From Mangrovibacter phragmitis (lineage in GTDB: Bacteria > Pseudomonadota > Gammaproteobacteria > Enterobacterales > Enterobacteriaceae): a stretch of 64,000 bases of DNA. The notes below the pieces were generated by a model, which saw only the letters and a program-made list of their open reading frames with translations, searched no databases and was not told the origin of the DNA. The DNA lies in NCBI RefSeq assembly GCF_001655675.1, contig NZ_LYRP01000033.1:248001-312000 (forward strand), in the 5' to 3' direction. The translations under genes and the position numbers were made by a program. Shown one piece after another: positions 33,012 to 41,921 of this stretch; within the stretch, counting starts at the first letter, position 1, and each line of letters starts with the position of its first letter.

Positions 33012-34610
33012 ATGGTGAAACATGGGCTGAAAAAAGGGTTGGGATTAGTTGATCTCACTCTGCTGGGAATAGGGTCAATGATTGGCTCTGGGTGGCTTTA
33101 TGCTGCACTCACCAGTGCAGGATATGCCGGTGCACAGACAGGCTGGGCATGGATCCTGGGTGCCATAATTGTATTATTAATCGGACTGGTTTTTGCTGAA
33201 TTATCATCGGCGTTACCACGCGCCGGGGGATTTGTTCGTTACCCTAACTACTCACATGGTAATGTAGTTGGTTTTGTCATTGGTGTGAGTTCATTACTTG
33301 CTTATACCAGTACGGCAGGGGTGGAAGTAGAAGCGGTACGCCAGTATGCCGTTTACTGGTGGCCTGCACTGGGTCATACGGATGGCAGCCCGACAGCGGC
33401 AGGTTTTGCGGTCCAGATTGGCTTGTTGTTAGTCTTTTTCTTGCTGAACTACTGGAGTGTGAAAGTCTTTGGCCGGGTTAATACCATTGTTACCGCTTTC
33501 AAATTTATTGTGCCATTGCTGACAATTGTTACTCTGTTCATGTATTTCCACGGCGCCAACCTGGATGTGCCACCGCCACCGCCTGGTGGTGCTCACGGCA
33601 TTTTCTCCTCACTGACCGGAGCCGGGATTGTTTTTGCATACCTGGGGTTCCGCCAGGCAGTGGATTTCGCCAGTGAAGCAAAGAACCCGCAACGCGATGT
33701 TCCGCTGTCTATCATGATTGCAATTGGGTTAAGTTTCGTTATCTATTTGCTGCTGCAATATGCTTTCCTGGGGGCAGTACCATCTGAAGCGCTGAGTGCG
33801 CACGGTTGGGATGGACTGAAACAGGTTCTGCAATCACCTTATGCTGATCTGGCTCGCAGCCTTGGCATTACCTGGTTGATTAACCTTATCCTGGTGGATG
33901 CGGTTATCTCTCCTGCAGGCACAGGCAACATCTACCTTGCTGGCGCAAGCCGCGTATTATTTGCCTGGGCGCGTAATGGCCATTTATTTAAAGTGTTTGG
34001 CAAAATAGACGAAAAATCAGGTGTGCCGCGCGGTGCTTTATGGCTGTCTCTGGTACTGGCTATTGCATGGACTTTGCCCTCTGAATTCCAGGTCTGGGGT
34101 GGGTTGATTGGCGCAGTGACTTCCGCAACGGTCTTTACTTATCTGCCAGGTCCGATTTCTGCCGGGGCTTTCCGTCGCCATTTGCCTCATTTACACCGTC
34201 CTTTCCGCCTGCCGCTGTTTAATCTGTTGAGCCCGCTGGCTTTTGTTGCCAGTACCATGTTGGTTTACTGGAGTGGCTGGTCGGTTAACATCATTCTGCT
34301 GCCTATTTTGATTGTTGCCTGGGCTTTGTACGCACTGTTTGCAAGGAAAGGAAAACATCATCAGCGTGATGTGGGGTGTGCATGGTGGTTATTGGCCTAT
34401 TACATTGCCATGATGGTTATTTCCGGGCTTGGCACGTTTGGCGGCTCTGGGGTCATCAGCTCACCCTGGGATATGTTCCTGTCAGTCGTTATCAGCCTGG
34501 TGTGCTACTACTGGGGTGTCAGCGCCAGTCTGACAATACCAGAAATTACTGAAGAACAAGATGAAACGCTGGTGGCTGAGCACATGAATCAAGAAGGTTA
34601 CGCTCAGTAA
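33012..34610 (+). CDS. APC-superfamily amino acid permease
   Basis: 532 residues with about 12 hydrophobic segments. The first helix carries the APC unwound motif (DLTLLGIGSMIGSGWLYAA). LIGLVFAELSSALPRAGGFV is the helix 2-3 signature. FAYLGFRQAVDFASEAKNPQRDVP in the sixth helix and loop is also characteristic. The wording resembles aspartate/glutamate-type YveA-like permeases rather than GABA antiporters, but the substrate is not certain. AAGAGGTAGGTCAG precedes the ATG. Upstream are a sigma-54 promoter and NtrC-like enhancers, so it is probably induced when nitrogen is short. A strong hairpin follows the gene. Confidence 0.87.
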   Translation: MVKHGLKKGLGLVDLTLLGIGSMIGSGWLYAALTSAGYAGAQTGWAWILGAIIVLLIGLVFAELSSALPRAGGFVRYPNYSHGNVVGFVIGVSSLLAYTSTAGVEVEAVRQYAVYWWPALGHTDGSPTAAGFAVQIGLLLVFFLLNYWSVKVFGRVNTIVTAFKFIVPLLTIVTLFMYFHGANLDVPPPPPGGAHGIFSSLTGAGIVFAYLGFRQAVDFASEAKNPQRDVPLSIMIAIGLSFVIYLLLQYAFLGAVPSEALSAHGWDGLKQVLQSPYADLARSLGITWLINLILVDAVISPAGTGNIYLAGASRVLFAWARNGHLFKVFGKIDEKSGVPRGALWLSLVLAIAWTLPSEFQVWGGLIGAVTSATVFTYLPGPISAGAFRRHLPHLHRPFRLPLFNLLSPLAFVASTMLVYWSGWSVNIILLPILIVAWALYALFARKGKHHQRDVGCAWWLLAYYIAMMVISGLGTFGGSGVISSPWDMFLSVVISLVCYYWGVSASLTIPEITEEQDETLVAEHMNQEGYAQ

Positions 34611-34656
34611 TGCCCTAAATTGATAGCTTGAACCATTCAACGGCTGCTGTCGTTAT

Positions 34657-34688
34657 CCCGCCTGGGTGAAAAATAATACCCAGGCGGG
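34657..34688. terminator. bidirectional terminator after the permease gene
   Basis: CCCGCCTGGGT and ACCCAGGCGGG are perfect 11-bp arms around a 10-base A-rich loop, followed by ACTTTCATTATATTT. It lies between the convergent permease and ToxR-like genes. Confidence 0.8.
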
Positions 34689-34752
34689 ACTTTCATTATA
34701 TTTCTGCCTGAATTGTCTGCGCCAGACACGTTGTCGCCCGGTGGCTCAGTGT

Positions 34753-35622
34753 TTACTCCACTAAGTTACTCAGTACCTTTTCAGCATTATTAGATATGAA
34801 ACTGACGCAGGACTGCAGGGTATCCCTCTCTTTTTCGCAAGAGGCAACATAGAAACGCCCGGTAGATTTTTCAAATACGCCAGGGTCGGCCTGAAAGAAA
34901 AATACGCCGGATTCACGACACGGGAGCTCACTGGAAGCAACTAACTGGCTTGCCAGAGTAATGGTATTGGGATGCCCTTCATTAGGGTGCGGCGGCAGGC
35001 TGTAAAGTTCACAATGGCCAATAACACCAACCCGCTTTGCTTCATACACAGAGGATGAACCGGTTAAATGGAGCAGGGTGACCAGCCCGCCTGCAATTAG
35101 CAGTACCAGCAGTGCCAGCACAACGGTATATGGTGAGCAGCTGCGTTGATACCATGCGCATCCTTTTTTGGGGGGCTCCGGTAACGTTGTGGCAACTCGT
35201 TGGGCAGGATATGCCGGGGGCTGTATTGGTTCCTGTACCATGAACCTTGCCTGGAGATCTTCCTTACTTGATGGCGGTGGAGCGGGAGGGAGGCGGGTAA
35301 CGTTAATTTCCCGGGAAAACATAAAACCCAGTCGCGGCACTGTCTTGATAATTTCGCCTTCAAGACCAAATGCGCCCAGTGACCGACGAATGGTAGAGAT
35401 GTACTGGTTCAGACTATTGTTTGAGCCTTCCAGACCATGGCGCGTCCAGACATGGTAAATAATGTCGTCACGCATTAATAACTCACCCTGGCGTTCGAGC
35501 AAAAGCCATAGCAGACGGCTGGCTGTAGTAGTCAGAACCGTGTTACTTTCATTGGGTGTGCTCCACCAGATAGCGCCATCATCCGGGCGGAAATACAGCA
35601 CTTTATCAATTAGATAAATCAT
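34753..35622 (-). CDS. ToxR/CadC/MarT-like membrane-bound regulator, orphan
   Basis: 289 residues. The winged helix (about 1-108) has LTTTASRLLWLLLERQGELL, SLNQYISTIRRSLG and TVPRLGFMFSREI. A Pro-rich linker follows, then a membrane helix near 178-200 (VVLALLVLLIAGGLVTLL). The periplasmic domain has four cysteines (GHCELY, LPCRESG, ASCEKE, QSCVSF) in the same pattern as the two other ToxR-like proteins in the window. Unlike them it has no FidL-like partner: downstream is only the convergent terminator. Its signal and targets are unknown, and it may act on pilus or c-di-GMP genes nearby. Confidence 0.83.
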   Translation of the reverse strand: MIYLIDKVLYFRPDDGAIWWSTPNESNTVLTTTASRLLWLLLERQGELLMRDDIIYHVWTRHGLEGSNNSLNQYISTIRRSLGAFGLEGEIIKTVPRLGFMFSREINVTRLPPAPPPSSKEDLQARFMVQEPIQPPAYPAQRVATTLPEPPKKGCAWYQRSCSPYTVVLALLVLLIAGGLVTLLHLTGSSSVYEAKRVGVIGHCELYSLPPHPNEGHPNTITLASQLVASSELPCRESGVFFFQADPGVFEKSTGRFYVASCEKERDTLQSCVSFISNNAEKVLSNLVE

Positions 35623-36927
35623 CAGACATCCTTTTTGATGAAATAATTCAGGTGTAACAGTTATCTTGTGCTCTCATGCATTACAGCAATATGTATTGAC
35701 TGCCATACACTCTGTTTGATGACTGAATGAGATGAATGCAGCGCGTTATTCCTCTGCCTGCTGTTGCCACTATCCTGCCTGTTCCCTTGTACTGAGTTAA
35801 TCACTCAACTAATCATTACATTGAAATTACGGCAGTTATTGTAGTTTTTTATAATGTTGTGTCATGCCGTTTATAACGTGAAAATTCTTATAATTAATGT
35901 GGGATTTTGAAATAAGCGGGTAACTTACACCAAAAGTAATGCTGAAGAGTAAGTGGAGTTTAACATTGCGTATTATATGGGTATAGCGAAGGAATAGTCA
36001 GGGAAAACAGCATAAACAGGGAGAGAAAAATAGCTGGCTTATTCTAACGCAAATTGTTTTCTATCAATGCATTACATGAGTATGATGCCGAATACCATGG
36101 GCAGGTTTCCCTGCGCAAATAAGCCAGCCTGCTTGCTATGTAAAATAAAATCAAGATAACCAGACGTATAATTACGCCCTATGTGACAGATTATACCGTT
36201 ATAGTTTGAGGGCAATAGCTAAATTAGATGATATTTTTGCCCTTATTTATGTGATGAAGAGTCTTTTATATGTCAATAAAGTGATATTTTAAGGTTAATA
36301 AATGAGAGCTTTATCACTGTAAATTGCTTATGTATTGAAATTAAGTTCGCTTTTAGCAGACAGTATGGTTCCATACATCATCTTTGCCTGAACCAGAGCG
36401 CTCAGCACCCCAGGCACCAATAAAGCAAAATGCACACTACCCAACAACAAAACAAGTGAACATCTGTCCCTGGCCTGGCAGACTCTCTTGTGTATCGGCG
36501 GGTAGATATGCTTTGTTTTATCTCTGCCGGTAGCGGATGTTTGCCTGATAACCTGTGGGCATGCTCACATGAGGCGAGTGATTTCGGTATTTTTGGAGAA
36601 CTGACTGTAAAAATATCTCGGCGAGTGGTGATAGGTTGGGATGCTTATTTTTCATATAGGATATTTCTTATCCGTTGGGGGATTTTTAGTGTATTACGTT
36701 TAGTTGATGTAACTATGTGAAGTAACGCAATTAAAACCAGAAAATAAATGGGGTTTTGCCTGGCGTTATTTTTGTTGATTAGATATGAGGCTTTTAGCCA
36801 CAATAGCTGTGCTAATTTCTGGCCATAGGCAAGCACGTATTCCCGGTCCGGCGGTGCGCTGTTTTTACTCTGGTATGTTTACCCGGCTTAATATGAGCCC
36901 TGGACTGTGTTTATCTGAGATGTTTGT
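35623..36927. other. long AT-rich intergenic region, 1.3 kb
   Basis: No convincing gene. One 76-codon open frame at 36490-36720 has no ribosome site and a composition unlike neighbouring genes. Much of 35800-36350 is A/T-rich, as in H-NS-bound DNA. At 36411-36425 the 15-mer CAGGCACCAATAAAG recurs exactly from the duplicated element behind the citrate synthase gene. The region would hold the promoters of the two divergent flanking genes. Confidence 0.45.
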
Positions 36928-38982
36928 ATGATGGTTGTCCACTATAATCCTGTTCTTGTGGCTATTTCTTTCCTGGTTGCTGTCGTTGCTTCTTACACTG
37001 CTCTGGATATGGCGGGCAGAGTCATGGAAGTAAAAAACCGGGCAGCCTGTTGGTGGCTGGCTGGCGGTGGAACAGCAATGGGAATTGGTATATGGGCTAT
37101 GCATTTTATTGGCATGCTGGCGATGGTTATGCCGGTTAAGCTTGCTTACAACCTGCCGCTGACACTACTTTCTTTACTGATGGGCATTGCGGCATCGCTC
37201 TTTGCTTTGCGCATGGTGTGCCACGCTGTGTTGCCACTACGCCGGTTAATCACGGGCAGTATCTCCATGGGGAGTGGCATTGCTGCCATGCACTACACCG
37301 GCATGATGGCTGTTGAGATTTTCCCCGCCATCACCTGGGACCCATACTGGGTTGCGGCCTCTTTTATGGTCGCTTTTATCGCGGCAGGCTGTGCCCTGTA
37401 TTTAACTTTCCATTTGCGCCAGCGCCGCCGGTCTGTTCATGCGTACCGGGTTATTGCCGCCTGTATTATGGGAGGGGGCATTGCCGGGATGCATTATACC
37501 GGAATGATGGCGGCCTGTTTCCCGGCGCATGCTCATGGTGCCCATGGGCTTAACCGTAACTGGATGGCTCTGCTGGTTACCCTGGTCAGCCTGACAATTC
37601 TGGGTATTGCTCTGTTGACTTCAGTGCTGGATGCGCGCCTGCATACTAAAACCAGCGAACTGGTTAATTTGTTAGCCCGTGCGAATGCGGAACTGGAGAA
37701 GCGTGCGCATTACGACTGGTTAACCGGGCTACCTAACCGGGGCTGGCTGGAACAACAACTGGCTGCCGCACTGGATGAAGCGCGCAGTGAAAACAGGCGT
37801 TTTGCGTTGATGTTCCTTGATTTGGATGATTTTAAGCAGGTTAACGACCGCTTAGGTCACCAGTCCGGGGATCTCTTGCTGGTGGATGTCGTGGCAAGAA
37901 TGAAGCGAGTGCTGATGGACCGTGGCATTCTTGCCCGGCTTGGTGGCGATGAGTTTGTGCTTTTCATGCCAGTAACACGGGCAATGGATGCCGCAACGCT
38001 CGCCAAACAATTGGTGGACAATGTGGCTACGCCTTATAGTGTCGCGCAGCAATCTGCACGGGTGAGTTTGAGCGTGGGTATTGCCCTTTATCCGGAAGAT
38101 GGTCGCGATGTGCGTGAGTTAATGTTTAATGCCGACACCGCCATGTATTACACCAAGCAGCATGGGCGTAATAACTTTCATTTTTACCAGGCTGGCATGG
38201 GCGAAAGCCAAATCCAGGAAAACCAGCTGGTTTCGGCAATGCATCAGGCACTCAGAAATCAGGAGTTTTGCCTCTATTACCAACCTAAATTTAGTGCTCC
38301 CACTGGCGCTATTATTGGTTTTGAAGCATTAATTCGCTGGCAACACCCGGAAAAAGGCCTGCTGGCACCAGACAGCTTTCTGCCTTGCGCGGAGAAGTAC
38401 GGCCTGATCATTGCTGTGGGAAGCTGGGTGCTGGATGAAGCCTGCCGCCAGTTAGCACAATGGCACGCGCAAGGCGCCACTCACTGGTCGGTGGCCGTGA
38501 ATTTATCTGCCCTGCAACTGGCACAGCCTGGGCTGGTAGCGCAAGTGCTGGCCTGCCTCGAAAAATACCAACTACCACCGGATGTGTTGACACTTGAGAT
38601 AACGGAAACCTCCGCCATCAATAACCCGCAAGAAAGCGCTTCCCGCCTTGCACAGTTGAAGGCGCGCGGTGTGAAAATCTCTATTGATGATTTCGGAACC
38701 GGCTATGCGAATTTGCTCTACCTGAAAGCCCTGCCAGCCAGTGAACTGAAAATTGATCGTGCTTTTATTATAGATACTGACCCAGGCTCGCAAAACACGG
38801 CAATTGTTGCTTTGATAATTGATCTTGCCCGCTCACTTAAACTCAATGTAGTGGCAGAAGGCGTAGAGACCGAGGCCCAAAAGGACTTTTTTACCGGGCT
38901 GGGGTGTGATGTACTGCAAGGATATTTATTAGGGAAACCGCTACCGGCGCAATCAGTCATTCCTTTTTTCTGGGAGCGGTAA
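36928..38982 (+). CDS. MHYT-GGDEF-EAL c-di-GMP enzyme
   Basis: 684 residues. The N-terminal membrane sensor holds the MHYT repeats (MHFIGMLAM, MHYTGMMAVE, MHYTGMMAAC), thought to bind a metal and sense gases. The GGDEF domain (about 265-420) has an intact signature (ARLGGDEFVLF). The EAL domain (about 430-684) has FEALIRW, LEITETSAINN, DDFGTGYANL, LKIDRAFI, VVAEGVET and LQGYLLGKP, all intact. Both synthesis and breakdown of c-di-GMP are therefore possible. It is monocistronic, with a GNAT gene 39 bp behind. It probably tunes adhesion or motility in a neighbourhood of pilus and regulator genes. Confidence 0.92.
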   Translation: MMVVHYNPVLVAISFLVAVVASYTALDMAGRVMEVKNRAACWWLAGGGTAMGIGIWAMHFIGMLAMVMPVKLAYNLPLTLLSLLMGIAASLFALRMVCHAVLPLRRLITGSISMGSGIAAMHYTGMMAVEIFPAITWDPYWVAASFMVAFIAAGCALYLTFHLRQRRRSVHAYRVIAACIMGGGIAGMHYTGMMAACFPAHAHGAHGLNRNWMALLVTLVSLTILGIALLTSVLDARLHTKTSELVNLLARANAELEKRAHYDWLTGLPNRGWLEQQLAAALDEARSENRRFALMFLDLDDFKQVNDRLGHQSGDLLLVDVVARMKRVLMDRGILARLGGDEFVLFMPVTRAMDAATLAKQLVDNVATPYSVAQQSARVSLSVGIALYPEDGRDVRELMFNADTAMYYTKQHGRNNFHFYQAGMGESQIQENQLVSAMHQALRNQEFCLYYQPKFSAPTGAIIGFEALIRWQHPEKGLLAPDSFLPCAEKYGLIIAVGSWVLDEACRQLAQWHAQGATHWSVAVNLSALQLAQPGLVAQVLACLEKYQLPPDVLTLEITETSAINNPQESASRLAQLKARGVKISIDDFGTGYANLLYLKALPASELKIDRAFIIDTDPGSQNTAIVALIIDLARSLKLNVVAEGVETEAQKDFFTGLGCDVLQGYLLGKPLPAQSVIPFFWER

Positions 38983-39021
38983 TCACACCAGACATCACAT
39001 ACTGTGATTATTGGAGTTAGC

Positions 39022-39567
39022 ATGGTGCCTTATCTGGAAACACAACGTTTGCTGTTACGCCCTCTTAACCTGAGTGATGCCCCGCAGATACAGGCGACTT
39101 TCCCGCGTTGGGAGATTGTCCGTTATCTGGTGGCAACGGTTCCCTGGCCATATCCGGCTGATGGCGCGCAAAAATTCCTCTCGGGAGTTGCGCTACCTGC
39201 AATAGAAGAGCAACGAGCCTGGATATGGTCGTTACGTTTAAAAGCGGCACCAGATACGTTGATTGGTATTATCGGTCTTTATGACCAGAAAGATAACCAC
39301 CGTGGTTTTTGGCTGGCTCCTGAATATCAATATCAGGGGTTGATGGCGGAAGCATGCGAGTGTGTCAATACATACTGGTTCAGGGAACTTAACCGCCCGG
39401 TATTGCGGGTTGAAAAGGCTGAGCTCAATACGCGTTCAGCGGTTATTTCTGAAGCCCAGCATATGCGCAAGATAAAATCGTTCAATAGAAATTATGTCTG
39501 TGGCACGCTTGAAACAGCATTATGGGAATTAACCCGTGAAGAGTGGCTGTTTTACCACCCACAGTAA
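39022..39567 (+). CDS. GNAT-family N-acetyltransferase (RimJ/RimL-like)
   Basis: 181 residues from ATG 39022 (TTGGAG upstream). A Met six codons earlier lacks a ribosome site. The start LETQRLLLRPLNLSDAPQI is that of RimL-type GNATs, and GFWLAPEYQYQGLMAEAC is the acetyl-CoA pyrophosphate loop region. The later part, usually 'N..S..v.eK.GF', reads NTRSAVISEAQHMRKIKSFN, so the canonical ending is altered. It may acetylate a protein N-terminus or a small molecule. It follows the c-di-GMP gene closely, but no functional tie is evident. Confidence 0.8.
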   Translation: MVPYLETQRLLLRPLNLSDAPQIQATFPRWEIVRYLVATVPWPYPADGAQKFLSGVALPAIEEQRAWIWSLRLKAAPDTLIGIIGLYDQKDNHRGFWLAPEYQYQGLMAEACECVNTYWFRELNRPVLRVEKAELNTRSAVISEAQHMRKIKSFNRNYVCGTLETALWELTREEWLFYHPQ

Positions 39568-40168
39568 CTAACAGATTTAGCCTGCCTGTTATATTTCGCA
39601 TGCAATGGGTGTTAATAAGAAAATTAATACCTGCAAGCGAACTTCCGATTCACTGGCAGTGAAATGGTTCCTTTCTGCTGCCGATGTCTAAATGCCATGG
39701 CCAGTATTCATATTGCAAAAGATCCAGGATGTTCATAATGTTGGTGAGATGTTTTGTATTTAATGTTTTTGGTTGCTGTATTGTTAAAATCAAACATTAA
39801 AATGCATTAAAAATGCTACATGCATCACATAAATAACTCTTTTAAGATTTATTCCGTGCGCTATTTTTTCGGAATTTTCTATTTTGTGGTTCGTTTGCAT
39901 TAAGTTTTTAAGGTGTTTTATTCTGTTTTATTTATATTAATTGGTTTTAAACAATTAAAATTCTCAATTTAAAGGTGTTTAATTTTACATTTAGTCGTGT
40001 GAGTGGTTTTATATGCCTGAGTGATATCACATGTCCTTCTGCCAGTGTGGGGAAGAAAAGTAAAAGTAAACGCTTCAGAGCGCAAAGCCTGGTTCCTGAA
40101 TAGTGTGCATGACTGAAGCCCGTTTATTGTCTGCGTTATTAACAAGACTAAGACTTAAAGGGTCTATT
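39568..40168. other. AT-rich intergenic region, 600 bp
   Basis: No gene is present. 39730-40010 is extremely A/T-rich with T-tracts, a likely H-NS-bound promoter region for the LuxR-type gene that follows. No clear promoter can be singled out. Confidence 0.4.
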
Positions 40169-40834
40169 ATGAACAATCAAATTCATATTGATGGTGAAAA
40201 CTATTTTATTACACTGGCTATAAAAAAAGTGCTGGATGATGTTGTCAGAAAGAGCCGGTTAAATATCGCTCACCTCCGTATGGTTGTTGTGGTTGATGCC
40301 ACACCATTTCTGGAACTACAGCGTTTCCAAAAATTGGATCTTGAAGACTGGGATCTGATTTTTTGTTCAAGCTATTTTTACAATATTGTTAGTGAGTTTT
40401 CCCCAGAGCGGTTAAATCAATTTGTTTGTGTCGATAATAATATCACTCAGTTACGTAATGATTTGGCAGTACAGCTCAAAGAGATACACCAAACAACGAG
40501 TAACCTGAATTTGGAAGATGAGCAAAACCCACAGAAGCCATTGTTTACTCCTTGTGAACAGACTTTTATTAATGACTATTTTTCTTGCATGCGCGCAAAA
40601 CAAATTGCCCGGATCACAGGTAATAATGTGAAGTCTGTTTCGAATAAGAAACGCAATATCATGAATAAAATTCACTGCACGAAGAACAGTGATTTTTATA
40701 TCACTTTGTATTTCCTTAATATGCTGCATAAAGTTGAACTGGCGTTGCACGAACCGCAAAGCAAAGCGCGCACCACCGTTGCATGGCAACGGGTTTCCGG
40801 GCAGGAGGCGACGGTATTTCAGTATGCGCACTAG
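40169..40834 (+). CDS. LuxR-type helix-turn-helix regulator
   Basis: 221 residues from ATG 40169, chosen because AAAGGG lies 7 bases upstream and an in-frame opening at 40103 adds atypical residues. The N-terminal half (about 1-130) is not recognised but has receiver-like strands (LRMVVVVDATPF, WDLIFCSSYF). The C-terminal part is a LuxR/CsgD-type helix-turn-helix: LFTPCEQTFINDYF, then AKQIARITGNNVKSVSNKKR and NIMNKIH. Such proteins (RcsA, CsgD, MrkI-like) often control fimbriae or capsule. A ToxR-like/FidL-like pair follows on the same strand, 274 bp away. Confidence 0.75.
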   Translation: MNNQIHIDGENYFITLAIKKVLDDVVRKSRLNIAHLRMVVVVDATPFLELQRFQKLDLEDWDLIFCSSYFYNIVSEFSPERLNQFVCVDNNITQLRNDLAVQLKEIHQTTSNLNLEDEQNPQKPLFTPCEQTFINDYFSCMRAKQIARITGNNVKSVSNKKRNIMNKIHCTKNSDFYITLYFLNMLHKVELALHEPQSKARTTVAWQRVSGQEATVFQYAH

Positions 40835-40986
40835 TGATGAGTTAAGGGAGCTTTGCTGAAATTAGCCACCGGCCTGGGGAACCAGTGACTGCAGCGTTTG
40901 GTCACCATGCCGGGAAAACCGGTAGTGTTGCTGGCCTGGAGTGGTATAAAAGGAATGGTATCAAAGGAGTGGTATAAAAATAGTCA

Positions 40987-41042
40987 AACTATGTCGCTGT
41001 ATAACCGCATGGTTGTACAACGGCATAGTTGCAGAACTATGC
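40987..41042. promoter_or_regulatory. cluster of AACTATG-type repeats upstream of a ToxR-like gene
   Basis: GCATAGTTGCAGAACTATGC (41023-41042) is an 8-bp inverted repeat. CATGGTTG (41008) and CATAGTTG (41024) are direct repeats 16 bp apart, and another AACTATG lies at 40987. They end 66 bp before the gene start and may be regulator sites, possibly autoregulatory. Confidence 0.45.
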
Positions 41043-41108
41043 TATGCTTTGCCCATCCTGGTGACAGGAAGCACACGGACACTAAAGGCGGCCTTAACCT
41101 TATCCCAT

Positions 41109-41921
41109 ATGAATTATCTTATCGCTAATACTGTCATTTATGACACGGAAAATGGCGTCATCCAGATGCAAGATGCGCAACATCAGGATGAAGCAAAAAC
41201 ACTGACTCCTACCGCTAATCGTATTCTTGCTTTATTACTGTCTGCTCCGGGGGAGGTTTTTAAACGTGAAGACATTCTCGATAAGGTTTGGGAGTCTCAG
41301 GGGCATGCTGGTTCAAACAGTTCCCTTAATCAGTACATCAGTATTTTGCGCAAGACACTGTCTGCGTGGATAGATGACGATGACATTATTATTTCCGTGC
41401 CGCGTGTTGGCTTCTACTTTAATTCCGCCATTTCGGTAGTCCCCTGGGTGCAAGCCGCAGACGAACAACCTGACGGAGCCACCAACGAAACGCAACCAGG
41501 CGTAACCCCTTCCCACCCTTCTGAGCGTTTGCCGCTTATTCCTCTGGTCGTAAATTTAGTCCTGATTGCGGCTATTTTGCTGGTGAGTACCCTGGCGGTA
41601 AAAAATTACCGGGAAGTGCATGTCTCACCACTGTACAGCAAGGTTTACCCGCAAGGGAAACTGGGGTTATGCCAGTTGAACGCCTGGCAGAAGTTATCTC
41701 CGGAGATGAGAAAAAACACGCTGGAAATCCTTAATATTGCGGCTCCAGAACTGAAAGAAAAATGCCTCAGTGAACCGGCTGTGGTTTATTTCCAGATTCA
41801 AAATCAGGTTTATTTAGGCCGGGCAGGGCGCATATTTATTGCTACCTGCTCACAGGAAAAAGGGCTGAACAACCTGCTGTATTGCGACAGCACCTATAAA
41901 TATAACTGGAGACGGAAATGA
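41109..41921 (+). CDS. ToxR/CadC/MarT-like membrane-bound regulator, second FidL-linked copy
   Basis: 270 residues from ATG 41109. The reading frame opens 96 bases earlier through the repeat cluster, but only the start MNYLIANTVIYDTENG matches the two paralogues. The winged helix holds LTPTANRILALLLSAPGEVF, SLNQYISILRKTLS and SVPRVGFYF. A membrane helix lies near 142-160. The periplasmic part has four cysteines (GLCQLN, EKCLSEP, ATCSQE, LYCDST), as in the copies at 24.3 and 34.7 kb. It overlaps a FidL-like gene by ATGA. Its target is unknown. Confidence 0.83.
   Translation: MNYLIANTVIYDTENGVIQMQDAQHQDEAKTLTPTANRILALLLSAPGEVFKREDILDKVWESQGHAGSNSSLNQYISILRKTLSAWIDDDDIIISVPRVGFYFNSAISVVPWVQAADEQPDGATNETQPGVTPSHPSERLPLIPLVVNLVLIAAILLVSTLAVKNYREVHVSPLYSKVYPQGKLGLCQLNAWQKLSPEMRKNTLEILNIAAPELKEKCLSEPAVVYFQIQNQVYLGRAGRIFIATCSQEKGLNNLLYCDSTYKYNWRRK

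Noticed and set aside
36490-36720. 76-codon rightward frame in the long AT-rich gap
   Set aside because: There is no Shine-Dalgarno sequence, no hydrophobic or domain pattern, and the composition is that of random AT-rich DNA.
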